DNA from: Streptomyces gardneri
Lineage (GTDB): Bacteria > Actinomycetota > Actinomycetes > Streptomycetales > Streptomycetaceae
Assembly (NCBI RefSeq): GCF_006539185.1
Contig: NZ_BJMN01000013.1
Location: 1 to 64,000 of the forward strand
DNA length: 64,000 nucleotides
Direction: 5' to 3'
This document shows, one piece after another, positions 7,761 to 16,009 of the stretch; positions within the stretch are counted from its first letter, which is position 1, and each line of letters opens with the position of its first letter. Under the pieces are notes generated by a model that did not search any database, was not told the DNA's origin, and worked only from the letters and a program-made list of their open reading frames with translations. A program made the position numbers and the translations under genes.

Positions 7761-8763
7761 CGCCGGCGGGGTCGTACTTCGCGAGGAAGTCCGCCTCCCG
7801 CTCCGGGGAGAGCCCGACCTCCGGCCGGTCGGGGCGCCTCGGCGCGACCCCGCCGATCGATTCCAGCCACGCCCAGGTGTCCGCGACTGTCTCCTCGACC
7901 GGCCGGCAGCGCAGCCCGGCCGCGACCGCCCGGGAGACGTCGGCGGTGTGCATCGCGTCGTACATCTCGCCCGGCGGCAGCCACACGGGCAGCTCCGACC
8001 AGGGCTCGAGACCGGCCGCGAGGACCGCCTCCGGCTCCGCCCACCGCAGCTCGACGTCCGCGCCGGTCACCCGCACGCAGGCGTCGAGCAGTTCGCCCAT
8101 GGTCGTGTGCCCGGGCGGCGAGACGAGGTTGTACGGCCCCGAGAGCCCGGCCGCCACCGCGTCGAGCGTCCACTCGGCGAGGTCGCGGGCGTCGACGTAC
8201 TGGAGGGGGAGCGAGCGCGGCCCGGGGGCCAGGACCGTCCCGCCGCGCGCGACCCGGCCCAGCCACCAGGGGAGCCGGCCGATGTTCTCGTACGGGCCGA
8301 TGATCAGGCCCGCCCTGACGTGCAGCGTCCGCTCCGCCCCGAAGGCGGCCGTCGCGGCGAGCTCGCCGCCCATCTTGGACTCCGCGTACGGCACGTCCCC
8401 GGCGTCCGGCGAACCCTCCACCAGCGGGCCGTCCTCCGCCAGTCCGGCGGCCGGCGGCCAGGAGTAGACGGAGCGGCTCGACACGTACGCGTAGCGCCCG
8501 ACCCGGTCCGCGAGCAGCCGCGCCGCGTCCCGGACCGCCGAGGGCGCGCCCGACCAGGTGTCCACGACGGCGTCCCAGGAACCGGTGGCGAGGGCGGCGA
8601 GCCCCTCCGGTCCTGTGGTGCGGTCGCCGTGCAGGGAGCGGACCCCGGCCGGGGGTGCGTGGCGGCCCCGGTGGAAGACCGTCACCTCCCAGCCCCGGCC
8701 GAGAGCCGCCTCGACGACCGCGCGACCCACGAACTCCGTACCACCGAGAATCAGCAATTTCAT
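7750..8763 (-). CDS. NAD-dependent epimerase/dehydratase (extended SDR)
   Basis: A 337-residue extended short-chain dehydrogenase. The Rossmann fingerprint GGTEFVGRAVVEAAL is at residues 7-21. The catalytic region has YVSSRSVY near residue 96 and YAESKMGGE (YxxxK) near residue 130. IGPYENIGRLPWWLGR and YVDARDLAEW match the NAD-dependent epimerase family's substrate-side motifs. It probably acts on a nucleotide sugar or similar ligand, but which one is not readable. The start at 8763 is the only ATG before the dinucleotide fold. The 3' end sits in a 13-bp tandem repeat. Confidence 0.85.
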   Translation of the reverse strand: MKLLILGGTEFVGRAVVEAALGRGWEVTVFHRGRHAPPAGVRSLHGDRTTGPEGLAALATGSWDAVVDTWSGAPSAVRDAARLLADRVGRYAYVSSRSVYSWPPAAGLAEDGPLVEGSPDAGDVPYAESKMGGELAATAAFGAERTLHVRAGLIIGPYENIGRLPWWLGRVARGGTVLAPGPRSLPLQYVDARDLAEWTLDAVAAGLSGPYNLVSPPGHTTMGELLDACVRVTGADVELRWAEPEAVLAAGLEPWSELPVWLPPGEMYDAMHTADVSRAVAAGLRCRPVEETVADTWAWLESIGGVAPRRPDRPEVGLSPEREADFLAKYDPAGGDR

Positions 8764-8895
8764 GATCGAAGCGTGCCTCGGAGGCGAGGGCCGGGGCCAG
8801 GGGATTCCGCTCCGGGAGGATTCCGCCGGGGGAGGAACGCGACAGGTGGGAGGGGGTCTGTTCGGCCGGATGGCGGGATGGCACCATTGCGGGCG

Positions 8896-9594
8896 ATGAC
8901 GGATGCCCGGTCGCCGCTGCGCGCCCTGCGAGCCGCACTTTTCGCGGTGGTGTGCGTGGCCTTGGCCGCCGTGGGGCATTCGTCCATGTCTGCGCACCAG
9001 CTTCCGGCGCTCGGCCTGCTCGGCGCCTTCGCCGCGACGGCGGCCGCCGCCTGGGCGGCGGCCGGACGACGGCGGGGCACGCCGACGATCGCGGGCGCCA
9101 TGCTCGTCCTCCAGGGCGCGCTGCACGTGCTCTTCTCGATGACGGGCGCGCACCCGGCGGCGCAGGGCACGGGCGACGCGCAGGCGACGACGCACGCGCA
9201 CGCCATGACCGCCGGACACCCGTCCATGGGTTCCATGGGCTCCACGGCTTCCATGAACCCTGTGGAGTCCCTGCCCATGAGCCCCATGGCCATGGACTCC
9301 GGCGCCGGCATGCTCGCCGTCCACCTCCTCGCCGCACTCCTCTGCGGCCTCTGGCTGGCCCACGGCGAGGCCGCGTTCTTCACGCTCGCCGAGGCCGCCC
9401 TGGCGTACGCCTTCACCCCGCTGCGCCTGCTGTTCGCGCGCGTCCGCGTCCCCGACGCCCCGCGCGGGCCGGTCCGCCGGCCGCGCGGGAACGCCCACCG
9501 TCCCCACACCGTCGTCCTCGCGCACACCGTCTCCCGGCGCGGCCCGCCCCGGCTGTCCGTACCCCGCGCCACGGCCCTCGGAGCTCACGTCTGA
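8896..9594 (+). CDS. Met/His-rich polytopic membrane protein, possibly copper-related
   Basis: A 232-residue membrane protein. Segments near residues 12-30, 38-56, 62-80 and 135-160 look transmembrane. The loop at about residues 82-135 is unusually rich in His and Met (HAHAMTAGHPSMGSMG, SPMAMDSG), the kind of soft-metal ligand set seen in copper proteins. Only 49 bases separate it from the PepSY membrane protein, so the two are probably one operon. That pairing is common around actinobacterial copper genes (knowledge of the family, not proof). Molecular function is unknown. Confidence 0.75.
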   Translation: MTDARSPLRALRAALFAVVCVALAAVGHSSMSAHQLPALGLLGAFAATAAAAWAAAGRRRGTPTIAGAMLVLQGALHVLFSMTGAHPAAQGTGDAQATTHAHAMTAGHPSMGSMGSTASMNPVESLPMSPMAMDSGAGMLAVHLLAALLCGLWLAHGEAAFFTLAEAALAYAFTPLRLLFARVRVPDAPRGPVRRPRGNAHRPHTVVLAHTVSRRGPPRLSVPRATALGAHV

Positions 9595-9643
9595 CACCGG
9601 GGGTCTCCTCCCGTTGTCCACTCGTCTCCAAGGACGGACAGTC

Positions 9644-11086
9644 ATGACCATCGACGATCCCGCGCGCCCGGAAACCACCGAGGCACCACCGTCGGAAACC
9701 GCCGACTCCACGGCGAACACCCCCCGTAAGGCCGGCACCTGGAGCGCCCTGCGCCCCCTCGTCCTGCGCCTGCACTTCTACGCGGGCGTCCTCGTCGCCC
9801 CGTTCCTCCTCGTGGCCGCCGTCAGCGGCCTGCTCTACGCGCTCTCCTTCCAGGCCGAGAAGGTGATCTACGCGCACGAGCTGGAGGTCCCCGTCGGCGA
9901 CACCACCCTGCCGCTCTCGCAGCAGGTGAACATCGCCCGCAAGGTCAACCCGAACGGCACCGTCACCGCCGTCTGGCCCGGCGCCGAACCGGACGCCTCC
10001 ACCCGGGTCCTGATGGCCGACCCGGACGTCCCCGAGGGCACCTCGCTCGCCGTCTTCGTCGACCCGTACACCGGTGACGTACGCGGACAGCTGCCCAGCT
10101 TCGGCAGCTCCGGCGCCCTGCCGGTGCGGACCTGGATCGACGGTCTCCACGCCGACCTGCACCTCGGTGAACTCGGCCGCAACTACAGCGAGCTGGCCGC
10201 CAGCTGGCTGTGGGTGATAGCCCTCGGCGGTCTGCTGCTCTGGCTCGGCCGCCGCAGGAAGAACCGCCGCGCGCTGTTCGTCCCCGAGGGCGGCCCGAAG
10301 TCCCGCCGCCGCACGCTCTCCTGGCACGGCTCGGTCGGCCTGTGGGCCGTGACCGGACTCGTCCTGCTCTCCGCGACGGGCCTGACCTGGTCGCGGTACG
10401 CGGGCGAGAACATCGGCGTCGTGCAGGACGGCCTCGGCGGCGCGACGCCCACGCTGACCGCGACCCTCGGTGGTGCGGCCGACGCCGGCTCGGAGCACGA
10501 GGGCCACGGCGGCGGCCACCAGCAGGGCGGCACCACCGCGCAGGGCCCGGACATCGGCGTCGACAAGGCGGTCGATGCGGCCCGCGCGGCCGGCATCGAC
10601 AGCCCGCGTATCTCGGTCGTCCTGCCCGCCGAGGGCAAGGGGTACGTGGTCAAGGAGACCGACACGCAGTTCCCGCTCCAGCTGGACTCGGTGGCCGTGA
10701 ACCCGGCGGACGGCGCGGTCCTCGACCGCCTCGCGTTCGCCGACTACCCGCTGCTCGCCAAGCTGACCCGCATCGGCATCGACGCGCACACCGGCGTGTT
10801 CCTCGGCTTGTTCAACCAGCTGGCGCTCGCGGCCCTCGCGCTCTCGCTGATCCTGCTGATCCTCTGGGGCTACCGCATGTGGTGGCAGCGCCGCCCGGGC
10901 CGCCCGGTGGCGCGCGGGGCCTGGCGCAAGGTCCCGGTGACGATGCTGCTGCCGCTCGCGGCGGTCACGGCACTCGTCGGCTGGTTCGTCCCGCTGCTCG
11001 GGCTCAGCCTGCTGCTGTTCCTGGCGGTGGACCTCACCCTCGCCGCGGTGGCGAAGGTGAGGGCGCGCACCGGCCGAACCGCCTGA
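9644..11086 (+). CDS. PepSY-associated TM helix (iron-regulated-type) membrane protein
   Basis: A 480-residue member of the PepSY-TM family. The first membrane helix carries the family pattern LRLHFYAGVLVAPFLLVAAVSG (family residues 30-52). Further helices lie near residues 200, 240, 400 and 450. Periplasmic PepSY-like segments are at about 75-180 and 300-390, and a His-rich insert (SEHEGHGGGHQQGG) at about 285. The ATG at 9644 is preferred to one 30 bases upstream because AAGGAC precedes it at good spacing. Family members are linked to metal uptake or reduction at the membrane. The stop TGA is immediately followed by the reverse stop of the next gene, giving a TGATCA palindrome. Confidence 0.85.
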   Translation: MTIDDPARPETTEAPPSETADSTANTPRKAGTWSALRPLVLRLHFYAGVLVAPFLLVAAVSGLLYALSFQAEKVIYAHELEVPVGDTTLPLSQQVNIARKVNPNGTVTAVWPGAEPDASTRVLMADPDVPEGTSLAVFVDPYTGDVRGQLPSFGSSGALPVRTWIDGLHADLHLGELGRNYSELAASWLWVIALGGLLLWLGRRRKNRRALFVPEGGPKSRRRTLSWHGSVGLWAVTGLVLLSATGLTWSRYAGENIGVVQDGLGGATPTLTATLGGAADAGSEHEGHGGGHQQGGTTAQGPDIGVDKAVDAARAAGIDSPRISVVLPAEGKGYVVKETDTQFPLQLDSVAVNPADGAVLDRLAFADYPLLAKLTRIGIDAHTGVFLGLFNQLALAALALSLILLILWGYRMWWQRRPGRPVARGAWRKVPVTMLLPLAAVTALVGWFVPLLGLSLLLFLAVDLTLAAVAKVRARTGRTA

Positions 11087-11674
11087 TCAGGGCGTGTACT
11101 TGTAGCCGACCCGCCGCACGGTCTGGATCGTGTGGCGGTGCTCGGCGCCCAGCTTCCGGCGCAGCCGGGCCACGTGCACGTCGACCGTGCGGCCGTCGCC
11201 GACGTGCCCGTACCCCCACACCGTCGTGACCAACTGGTCGCGGGTGTGGACCCGGTGGGGGTGCGCCACGAGGTGGGCGAGGAGCTCGAACTCCAGATAT
11301 GTCAGGTCGAGCTCCTCCCCGTCCACGGCGGCGATCCGCCGGACCCCGTCGATGGCCACCGGCCCTTGCTCCTCCGGTGCCGGGGCCGGCGCGGGGACGG
11401 GGGCGGCCACGGGGACCTGCGGCTGCTGATCGGCCGGTACGAGCACGAGGTACCCGACCATCGGCGGCCGCCCCGGCAGGGTCGGCAGCGCGTGCTGCGG
11501 CGCGGGCAGCAGGGTGGCGCCGGGCGGCAGGAGGTCCGCCACCTGGGAGAGCTGGGCGAGCGGCGAGAGCGGGGCCGGCCCGGCGAACTCGTTGGGGTCG
11601 ACGGCTCGAAGCCGGTGCCGGCCGGGACGGACGGCGGTGGCGGCGGTGAGGGGAGCGGTCTGGGTGTAAGCCAT
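11087..11674 (-). CDS. OmpR-type winged-helix transcriptional regulator
   Basis: A 195-residue protein. It has a C-terminal OmpR/PhoB-type DNA-binding domain (about residues 105-195: LDLTYLEFELLAHLVAHP, then RTVDVHVARLRRKLG and TVRRVGYKYTP). The N-terminal 100 residues are not a receiver domain: no phospho-acceptor Asp pattern is visible, and a Pro/Ala-rich linker (PVAAPVPAPAPAPEE) joins the halves. Lying just downstream of glnII, it recalls GlnRII of S. coelicolor, but I cannot confirm orthology. A 40-codon Cys-Cys peptide and two small hairpins lie between its start and the glnII terminator and may control it. Confidence 0.8.
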   Translation of the reverse strand: MAYTQTAPLTAATAVRPGRHRLRAVDPNEFAGPAPLSPLAQLSQVADLLPPGATLLPAPQHALPTLPGRPPMVGYLVLVPADQQPQVPVAAPVPAPAPAPEEQGPVAIDGVRRIAAVDGEELDLTYLEFELLAHLVAHPHRVHTRDQLVTTVWGYGHVGDGRTVDVHVARLRRKLGAEHRHTIQTVRRVGYKYTP

Positions 11675-11740
11675 GGAAGGTCAGCTCTTTCGCGCGGAGA
11701 AACGAACGGACAGGCGTCGTGCGTCATTCGTCGTGCGCGT

Positions 11741-11773
11741 CGGCCGAAGGCCGGGGATCGGACCGTACCGATC
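11741..11773 (-). other. Two small hairpins after the leader-like peptide
   Basis: The inverted repeats GATCGG/CCGATC (11756-11773) and CGGCC/GGCCG (11741-11753) lie directly downstream of the peptide's stop and 67 bases before the winged-helix start. They could be competing leader structures. They are weak stems, so the assignment is tentative. Confidence 0.35.
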
Positions 11774-11778
11774 GGGCT

Positions 11779-11901
11779 TTAGAGGGCCGACGCGTTCCTC
11801 GCGCGGCAACAGACCCGGTCGAAGTCGTCGTGCTGCCGGGACGGCCAGAACGGCTCGAGGTCGTCGCGACCTGTCGCTGTCTCGTTCTTCGTCGTGGCCA
11901 T
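11779..11901 (-). CDS. Possible 40-residue Cys-Cys leader peptide
   Basis: A 40-codon frame, ATG to TAA, between the glnII terminator and the winged-helix gene. Its C-terminal half reads SRQHDDFDRVCCRA, which resembles the SR(R/Q)HxDLxRVxxxxC pattern of short actinobacterial peptides annotated as putative leader peptides, often near sulfur or nutrient genes. Two adjacent cysteine codons followed by hairpins would suit translational attenuation of the downstream regulator. There is no strong Shine-Dalgarno sequence before the ATG, so a leaderless or coupled start would be needed. It could be non-coding. Confidence 0.45.
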   Translation of the reverse strand: MATTKNETATGRDDLEPFWPSRQHDDFDRVCCRARNASAL

Positions 11902-11979
11902 ATCCCTATTGAACCAGAAGGGAATGCCTCCGACGAGCCTTTCGTCGGCCAAACCCCGTGTCATCCGTCCCACATGACG

Positions 11980-12018
11980 GAAGAGGCGCCCACCGTGCGA
12001 AACGGTGGGCGCCTCTTC
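11980..12018. terminator. glnII terminator
   Basis: A perfect 17-bp stem (11980-11996 with 12002-12018) around the loop GCGAA, 47 bases past the glnII stop. It is one of the strongest hairpins in the window and separates glnII from the peptide and regulator downstream. Confidence 0.85.
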
Positions 12019-12065
12019 GAAGTTGCGCGCGCGTCGATCCGGGACGGGGATCGGACGGGCTCGGA

Positions 12066-13097
12066 TCAGACCTGGCCGGCCTTCTCCAGGGCCTCGCAGC
12101 AGGTGTCCACCAGCAGGCGGGTCACCACGTACGGGTCCACGTTCGCGTTCGGGCGACGGTCCTCGATGTAGCCCTTCTGGTCCTGCTCGACCTGCCACGG
12201 GATGCGGACCGAGGCGCCGCGGTCCGAGACGCCGTAGGAGTACTTGTCCCACGGAGCGGTCTCGTGCAGACCCGTCAGGCGGTCGTCGATGCCGGCGCCG
12301 TAGTTCTTGACGTGGTCGAGCGGCTTCGAGCCCTCGCCGAGGGACTCGGCGGCGGTGATGATCGCGTCGTAGCCCTCGCGCATCGCCTTGGTGGAGAAGT
12401 TGGTGTGCGCGCCCGCGCCGTTCCAGTCGCCCTTCACCGGCTTCGGGTCCAGCGTCGCGGAGACCTTGAAGTCCTCGGCCGTGCGGTACAGCAGCCAGCG
12501 GGCGACCCACAGCTGGTCCGAGACCGTGAGCGGCGCCAGCGGGCCGACCTGGAACTCCCACTGGCCCGGCATGACCTCGGCGTTGATGCCGGAGATGCCC
12601 AGACCCGCGGTGAGGCAGTTCTCCAGGTGCGCCTCGACGACGTCACGGCCGAAGATCTCGTCCGAGCCGACACCGCAGTAGTAGCCGCCCTGCGCGGCGG
12701 GGAAGCCGCCGACGGGGAAGCCGAGCGGGCGGTCGCCCTCGAAGAAGGTGTACTCCTGCTCGATGCCGAAGATCGGCTCCTGGGCGGCGTACTTCGCGGA
12801 GACCTCGGCGAGCGCGGCACGCGTGTTGGACTCGTGCGGCGTCATGTCCGTGTTGAGGACCTCGCACAGCACCAGGATGTCGTCGCCGCCGCGGATCGGG
12901 TCCGGGCAGACGAAGACCGGCTTGAGGACGCGGTCCGAGGCGTGGCCCTTGGCCTGGTTCGTGCTGGAACCGTCGAAGCCCCAGATCGGCAGCTCGTCGA
13001 GCGCGGTGCCACCGCTCACGATGATCTTCGTCTTGGAACGAAGCTTCGCGGTCGGCTCGGTGCCGTCGATCCAGATGTACTCAGCCTTGAAGGTCAC
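12066..13097 (-). CDS. glnII: Glutamine synthetase type II
   Basis: A 343-residue eukaryote-type GSII that makes glutamine from glutamate, ammonia and ATP in the cytoplasm. Recognisable are the N-terminal YIWIDG, LPIWGFDGSST near residue 40, the metal-binding FGIEQEYT near residue 115, GINAEVMPGQWEFQVGP, the ATP region GDWNGAGAHTNFST, and SVRIPWQV near the C terminus. The GTG at 13097 is chosen over ATG 13106 because AAAGG abuts that ATG and is about nine bases before the GTG; this also gives the usual MTFKAEYIW start. GSII is not regulated by adenylylation. Its upstream region carries four 11-bp-phased GlnR-like half-sites. Confidence 0.97.
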   Translation of the reverse strand: MTFKAEYIWIDGTEPTAKLRSKTKIIVSGGTALDELPIWGFDGSSTNQAKGHASDRVLKPVFVCPDPIRGGDDILVLCEVLNTDMTPHESNTRAALAEVSAKYAAQEPIFGIEQEYTFFEGDRPLGFPVGGFPAAQGGYYCGVGSDEIFGRDVVEAHLENCLTAGLGISGINAEVMPGQWEFQVGPLAPLTVSDQLWVARWLLYRTAEDFKVSATLDPKPVKGDWNGAGAHTNFSTKAMREGYDAIITAAESLGEGSKPLDHVKNYGAGIDDRLTGLHETAPWDKYSYGVSDRGASVRIPWQVEQDQKGYIEDRRPNANVDPYVVTRLLVDTCCEALEKAGQV

Positions 13098-13201
13098 GGG
13101 TCTCATCCTTTGGGCGTGCTGCTGCGGGTGCGCGGCGGCTCGCGGCGCTGCGAGAGCTGCGGTGTGTTGTTCGGTGTCCGGTCGCAGCTTCGCAACACGG
13201 G

Positions 13202-13239
13202 ATTTCCCGATGGTTGCCCGTTTGTGAACCCCGTGTTAC
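13202..13239 (-). promoter_or_regulatory. GlnR-box-like array upstream of glnII
   Basis: Read on the minus strand, four half-sites GTAAC, TTCAC, GCAAC and GAAAT are each separated by exactly six bases. They lie about 105-140 bases before the glnII GTG. The arrangement matches the known GlnR pattern gTnAc-n6-GaAAc, although the second and third half-sites are degenerate. Confidence 0.7.
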
Positions 13240-14415
13240 TCAGCCTTCCTCTTTTTCCCGTGTGCGCCGTGCGACGACGTGCGCATCGAGCAGCCCGCCG
13301 AGCCCCGCCGCCTCGATCCGCCGCACGACCTCCGCGTACGTGGTGCCGAGGTCCTCCGCCGTCGCCTCCAGGTGCCAGTCCCGGTCCGCGAGCCGCCGCA
13401 GCAGGTGCCCCTTCCGGATCTGCTTCTCGGAGAGCCGGAAGGTCTTCAGATAGGCCGCCCGCCCCTTGTGGTCGGTGATCAGCTCGCCGATGTGCTGCTC
13501 CCGCCCGTCCCGCAGGAACGGCGGCAGGAACCGGAACAGGTCGAAATCGCCCATCCGGTACACCCGCTCGAAGGCGTACGAGGTCTCCAGCAGGTCCCGC
13601 GCCATCAGCCCGTCGTGCGCCTCCGCCCAGGCCCGCTCCTCCTGGCGCGCCGCCGCCCGCAGGTCCGCGAGGGTACGGATGCCTCCGACGCCGTCCCGGA
13701 TCCGCGCCGTGAACTCCGGCACCTGCGCGCCGTAGTACGCGTACTGGTGGACCAGCTCGCCGTACAGGTCCTCCACGAGCGTCGGGTGCAGCACGCGGTA
13801 GTCGTCCGGGTGCGGGACGACGAAGGCCGCGGCCAGGGCGTCCGCCACGTACAGGAGCAGCCCGCACTGGCCGGGATGGAGCTCGAAGATCCGCAGCGCC
13901 TCGCCGAGCCCCGGCACCGCCCAGCCCGCGTACGCCGCCTCGGCCCGCGGCGACAGGCCCTGCCCGAGGGCCTTGCGGGACCAGTCGTCCCAGACCACGG
14001 ACGGGCCGCCGAAATGCAGCGCGAGGTAGCCGTCGAGGGCCAGGTGGAGCGGCAGGAAACGCAGCCGCCGCTCGCCCTGCCGCCGCTTGGCCAGCCGGTG
14101 CACGCGGCGCACGGGCACGCACGGCGGCGCGCCCTCGCCGCCGAGCACGGTCCCGTAGGCGGCGGACTCGACGCCCTGCTCCGCGCCCGCGCCCGCCCCC
14201 GCGCCCGTCCAGTCGGCGACGAAGCCGTGCGGGACGTACGACGTGTAGGTCGTCCGGTCGCCCAGGTCCACGGTGGCCAGGCCCGAGCCCTCGTACAGCT
14301 CCCGGCGCAGCCGCAGCCCGGCCACCGGCTCGGCCCGCACGAGCGGCACGATCCGCACCCCGCCCCACACCTGCGCCGGCCGGACGTCGAGCCCGGTCAG
14401 ATCGATCCGCGTCAT
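13240..14415 (-). CDS. ARPP-1 family-like protein
   Basis: A 391-residue cytoplasmic protein with no catalytic motif I can name. The pattern VWGGVRIVPLVR at the N terminus, then LRFLPLHLALDGYLALHFGGP (family residues about 120-140), FELHPGQCGLLLY and PLVEDLYGELVHQY-like text, fits what I remember of proteins annotated ARPP-1 family (ARG and rhodanese-phosphatase associated). The C-terminal third, with YLKTFRLSEKQIRKGHLLRRL and TTYAEVVRRIEAAG, looks like a helix-turn-helix or ARPP-2-type addition. Its ATG overlaps the upstream vWA-like gene's stop by four bases (ATGA), so the two are co-translated. The function may concern RNA or ADP-ribose metabolism, by inference only. Confidence 0.6.
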   Translation of the reverse strand: MTRIDLTGLDVRPAQVWGGVRIVPLVRAEPVAGLRLRRELYEGSGLATVDLGDRTTYTSYVPHGFVADWTGAGAGAGAEQGVESAAYGTVLGGEGAPPCVPVRRVHRLAKRRQGERRLRFLPLHLALDGYLALHFGGPSVVWDDWSRKALGQGLSPRAEAAYAGWAVPGLGEALRIFELHPGQCGLLLYVADALAAAFVVPHPDDYRVLHPTLVEDLYGELVHQYAYYGAQVPEFTARIRDGVGGIRTLADLRAAARQEERAWAEAHDGLMARDLLETSYAFERVYRMGDFDLFRFLPPFLRDGREQHIGELITDHKGRAAYLKTFRLSEKQIRKGHLLRRLADRDWHLEATAEDLGTTYAEVVRRIEAAGLGGLLDAHVVARRTREKEEG

Positions 14416-15809
14416 CCCCCGGCCTCCTTCAGGAACAGCTCCACACGCCGGTCCAGATACGCCCCCAGCTCGGCGAACCCCGTCCGCCCCTCCGCGAACT
14501 GCGCGATCTCCACCAGGGCCGCCAGATCCTCCGCGTCCCGGATCCCGGCCGTCGGCACGCTCGGCGCCAGCCGGCGCACGTCGAAGCCCTCGGCGTCGTA
14601 TACGGGGTTGAGGTGGACGACGCTCGTCCGGCGCTCGGCGTCGAGCCGTGTGCGCCACACCCGCAGGACCTCTCCCGCGAGCCCCGGCGGCGCGTTGTCC
14701 CAGCCGTCCGAGACGATCACGACCCGGTCGGGCCCGGTCTCCAGGGCGTCCAGGATCCGCAGGCCCAGCGGCGTCGGACCGTACGGCCGGACGAGCAGCG
14801 GATCGGAGCCGCCCGAGGTCCACAGCGGGGTGTACGCCCCCGGCGCCGCGAGGGCCTCCAGGAGGAAGTGGCAGCCCAGCGCGACGGCCAGCGGACGGCG
14901 CCGCTTCACCGCCGAACCGGACGAGGAGAAGCTGTCGTCGAGCACCGCGGCGACCCGCCCCCAGCTTCCGGCGTACGGTCCCGCCGCGCGCCGGGCGGCG
15001 GCGCGCAGCGCGTGCGTCAGCTCGGCCCGCCGCTCCACCCGCTCGGCGAACGGGAGCGAGAGGACGTACAGGGCGAGCCGGGTGAGCGGCATGACGGTCA
15101 GATCGGCGGCCCGCGCCGTCCTGAGCTGTTCGAGCCGCGTCATCCGGGGCGCGATCCGCTCCAGGAACACCGCGCGCGGCACCTTGTGACGGGCGGCGAA
15201 GCCCTCGGCGACCGTGAACGGCAGCTCGTACAGCGCGCCCTGCTCGTAGTGGGCGCGGCGGTACGCGTCGAGGGTGGCGTTCCCGTAGCGGACACGGCGG
15301 CCCGGCGCGAAGAGGAAGTCGCCGGTCTCGTCGTCGGCGGGCCGGCCGTGGACGTGCCGGAGGGCGGCCTTCAGCCCGGGCCGGTACTTCACGGCGTCCA
15401 GCGCCGGATCGGGCCGGGCGGCGAGCCACGCGCGCACGATCGCGCGCGTGCGGCGGTTGTTGACCCCGGCGGCGCGCAGCGAGCGGAACAGCCGGTAGAC
15501 GCGCTGCGGCGGCAGCAGCGCGAGCCGAGCGGCGATCAGCCGCCCCTCGGCCCGCTTCGCCTCGGACCCGCCCGCCTCGTGGGGCGTGCGCAGCAGCTGC
15601 TCGACGATCAGGGCGGCGTTGTGGTGGTTGATGTCGAGGGCGAGCGCGGCCGCGTACACGGGGCGGTAGTTGACCCGTACGTACTCGTGGACGAAGCGCA
15701 GCGAGAAGTGCTGCGCGGCGGCGGACGAACGGAACTCGCGCTGGCCGGTGGCGGTCACGGCGGCGTTGACGAAGAGGAGCACGTCCTCGGCGGCGACGAG
15801 CTCGGACAA
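14412..15809 (-). CDS. vWA-like protein with helical TROVE-like N terminus
   Basis: A protein of about 465 residues. Residues 1-230 are helical and resemble HEAT/TROVE repeats of Ro-type RNA-binding proteins (weak similarity). Residues about 290-465 look like a von Willebrand A domain: VLDDSFSSSGS carries the metal-site DxSxS, and VVIVSDGWDNAP is the later vWA strand with its Asp. The TTG at 15809 is preferred because AAGGGGAG lies about five bases upstream. An ATG at 15875 would add 22 residues of atypical sequence. Ro-like proteins bind misfolded or Y RNAs, but no such RNA gene is convincingly visible here. It is coupled to the ARPP-1-like gene. Confidence 0.6.
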   Translation of the reverse strand: MSELVAAEDVLLFVNAAVTATGQREFRSSAAAQHFSLRFVHEYVRVNYRPVYAAALALDINHHNAALIVEQLLRTPHEAGGSEAKRAEGRLIAARLALLPPQRVYRLFRSLRAAGVNNRRTRAIVRAWLAARPDPALDAVKYRPGLKAALRHVHGRPADDETGDFLFAPGRRVRYGNATLDAYRRAHYEQGALYELPFTVAEGFAARHKVPRAVFLERIAPRMTRLEQLRTARAADLTVMPLTRLALYVLSLPFAERVERRAELTHALRAAARRAAGPYAGSWGRVAAVLDDSFSSSGSAVKRRRPLAVALGCHFLLEALAAPGAYTPLWTSGGSDPLLVRPYGPTPLGLRILDALETGPDRVVIVSDGWDNAPPGLAGEVLRVWRTRLDAERRTSVVHLNPVYDAEGFDVRRLAPSVPTAGIRDAEDLAALVEIAQFAEGRTGFAELGAYLDRRVELFLKEAGG

Positions 15810-16009
15810 GGCTCTCCCCTTCTCGTGGGCGCCGGCCGGGGAATGGGGGTACGAACAGCGAAGACGTTGCTTCATAGGCAGGTTCCGGAAGTCGCACCGA
15901 AGTCCCGCGGCCGGCGGATCGACGCTAACACCGGAAGGGGGGAGGCCCGCCACCGGGTTTCGGACCCGGGCCGCACCCGCTGTCAGCGGCACCCGGCAGA
16001 CTGGGGGGC

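Noticed and set aside
6778..9594. Very long open frames opposite or alongside real genes, for example a 938-codon frame here
   Set aside because: High GC keeps shadow frames open. Only the part from 8896 has proper codon pattern and start; the rest is antisense to the phosphatase and epimerase.
11087..11674. Naming the winged-helix gene glnRII
   Set aside because: Position near glnII fits, but I could not confirm the sequence match; the N-terminal half has no receiver-like features.
15955..15971. A 5-bp stem with 7-base loop upstream of the TROVE-like gene, resembling a tRNA T arm, considered as part of a Y RNA
   Set aside because: No matching acceptor or second arm could be folded, and the loop lacks the TTC start. 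It is more likely a simple GC-rich hairpin.
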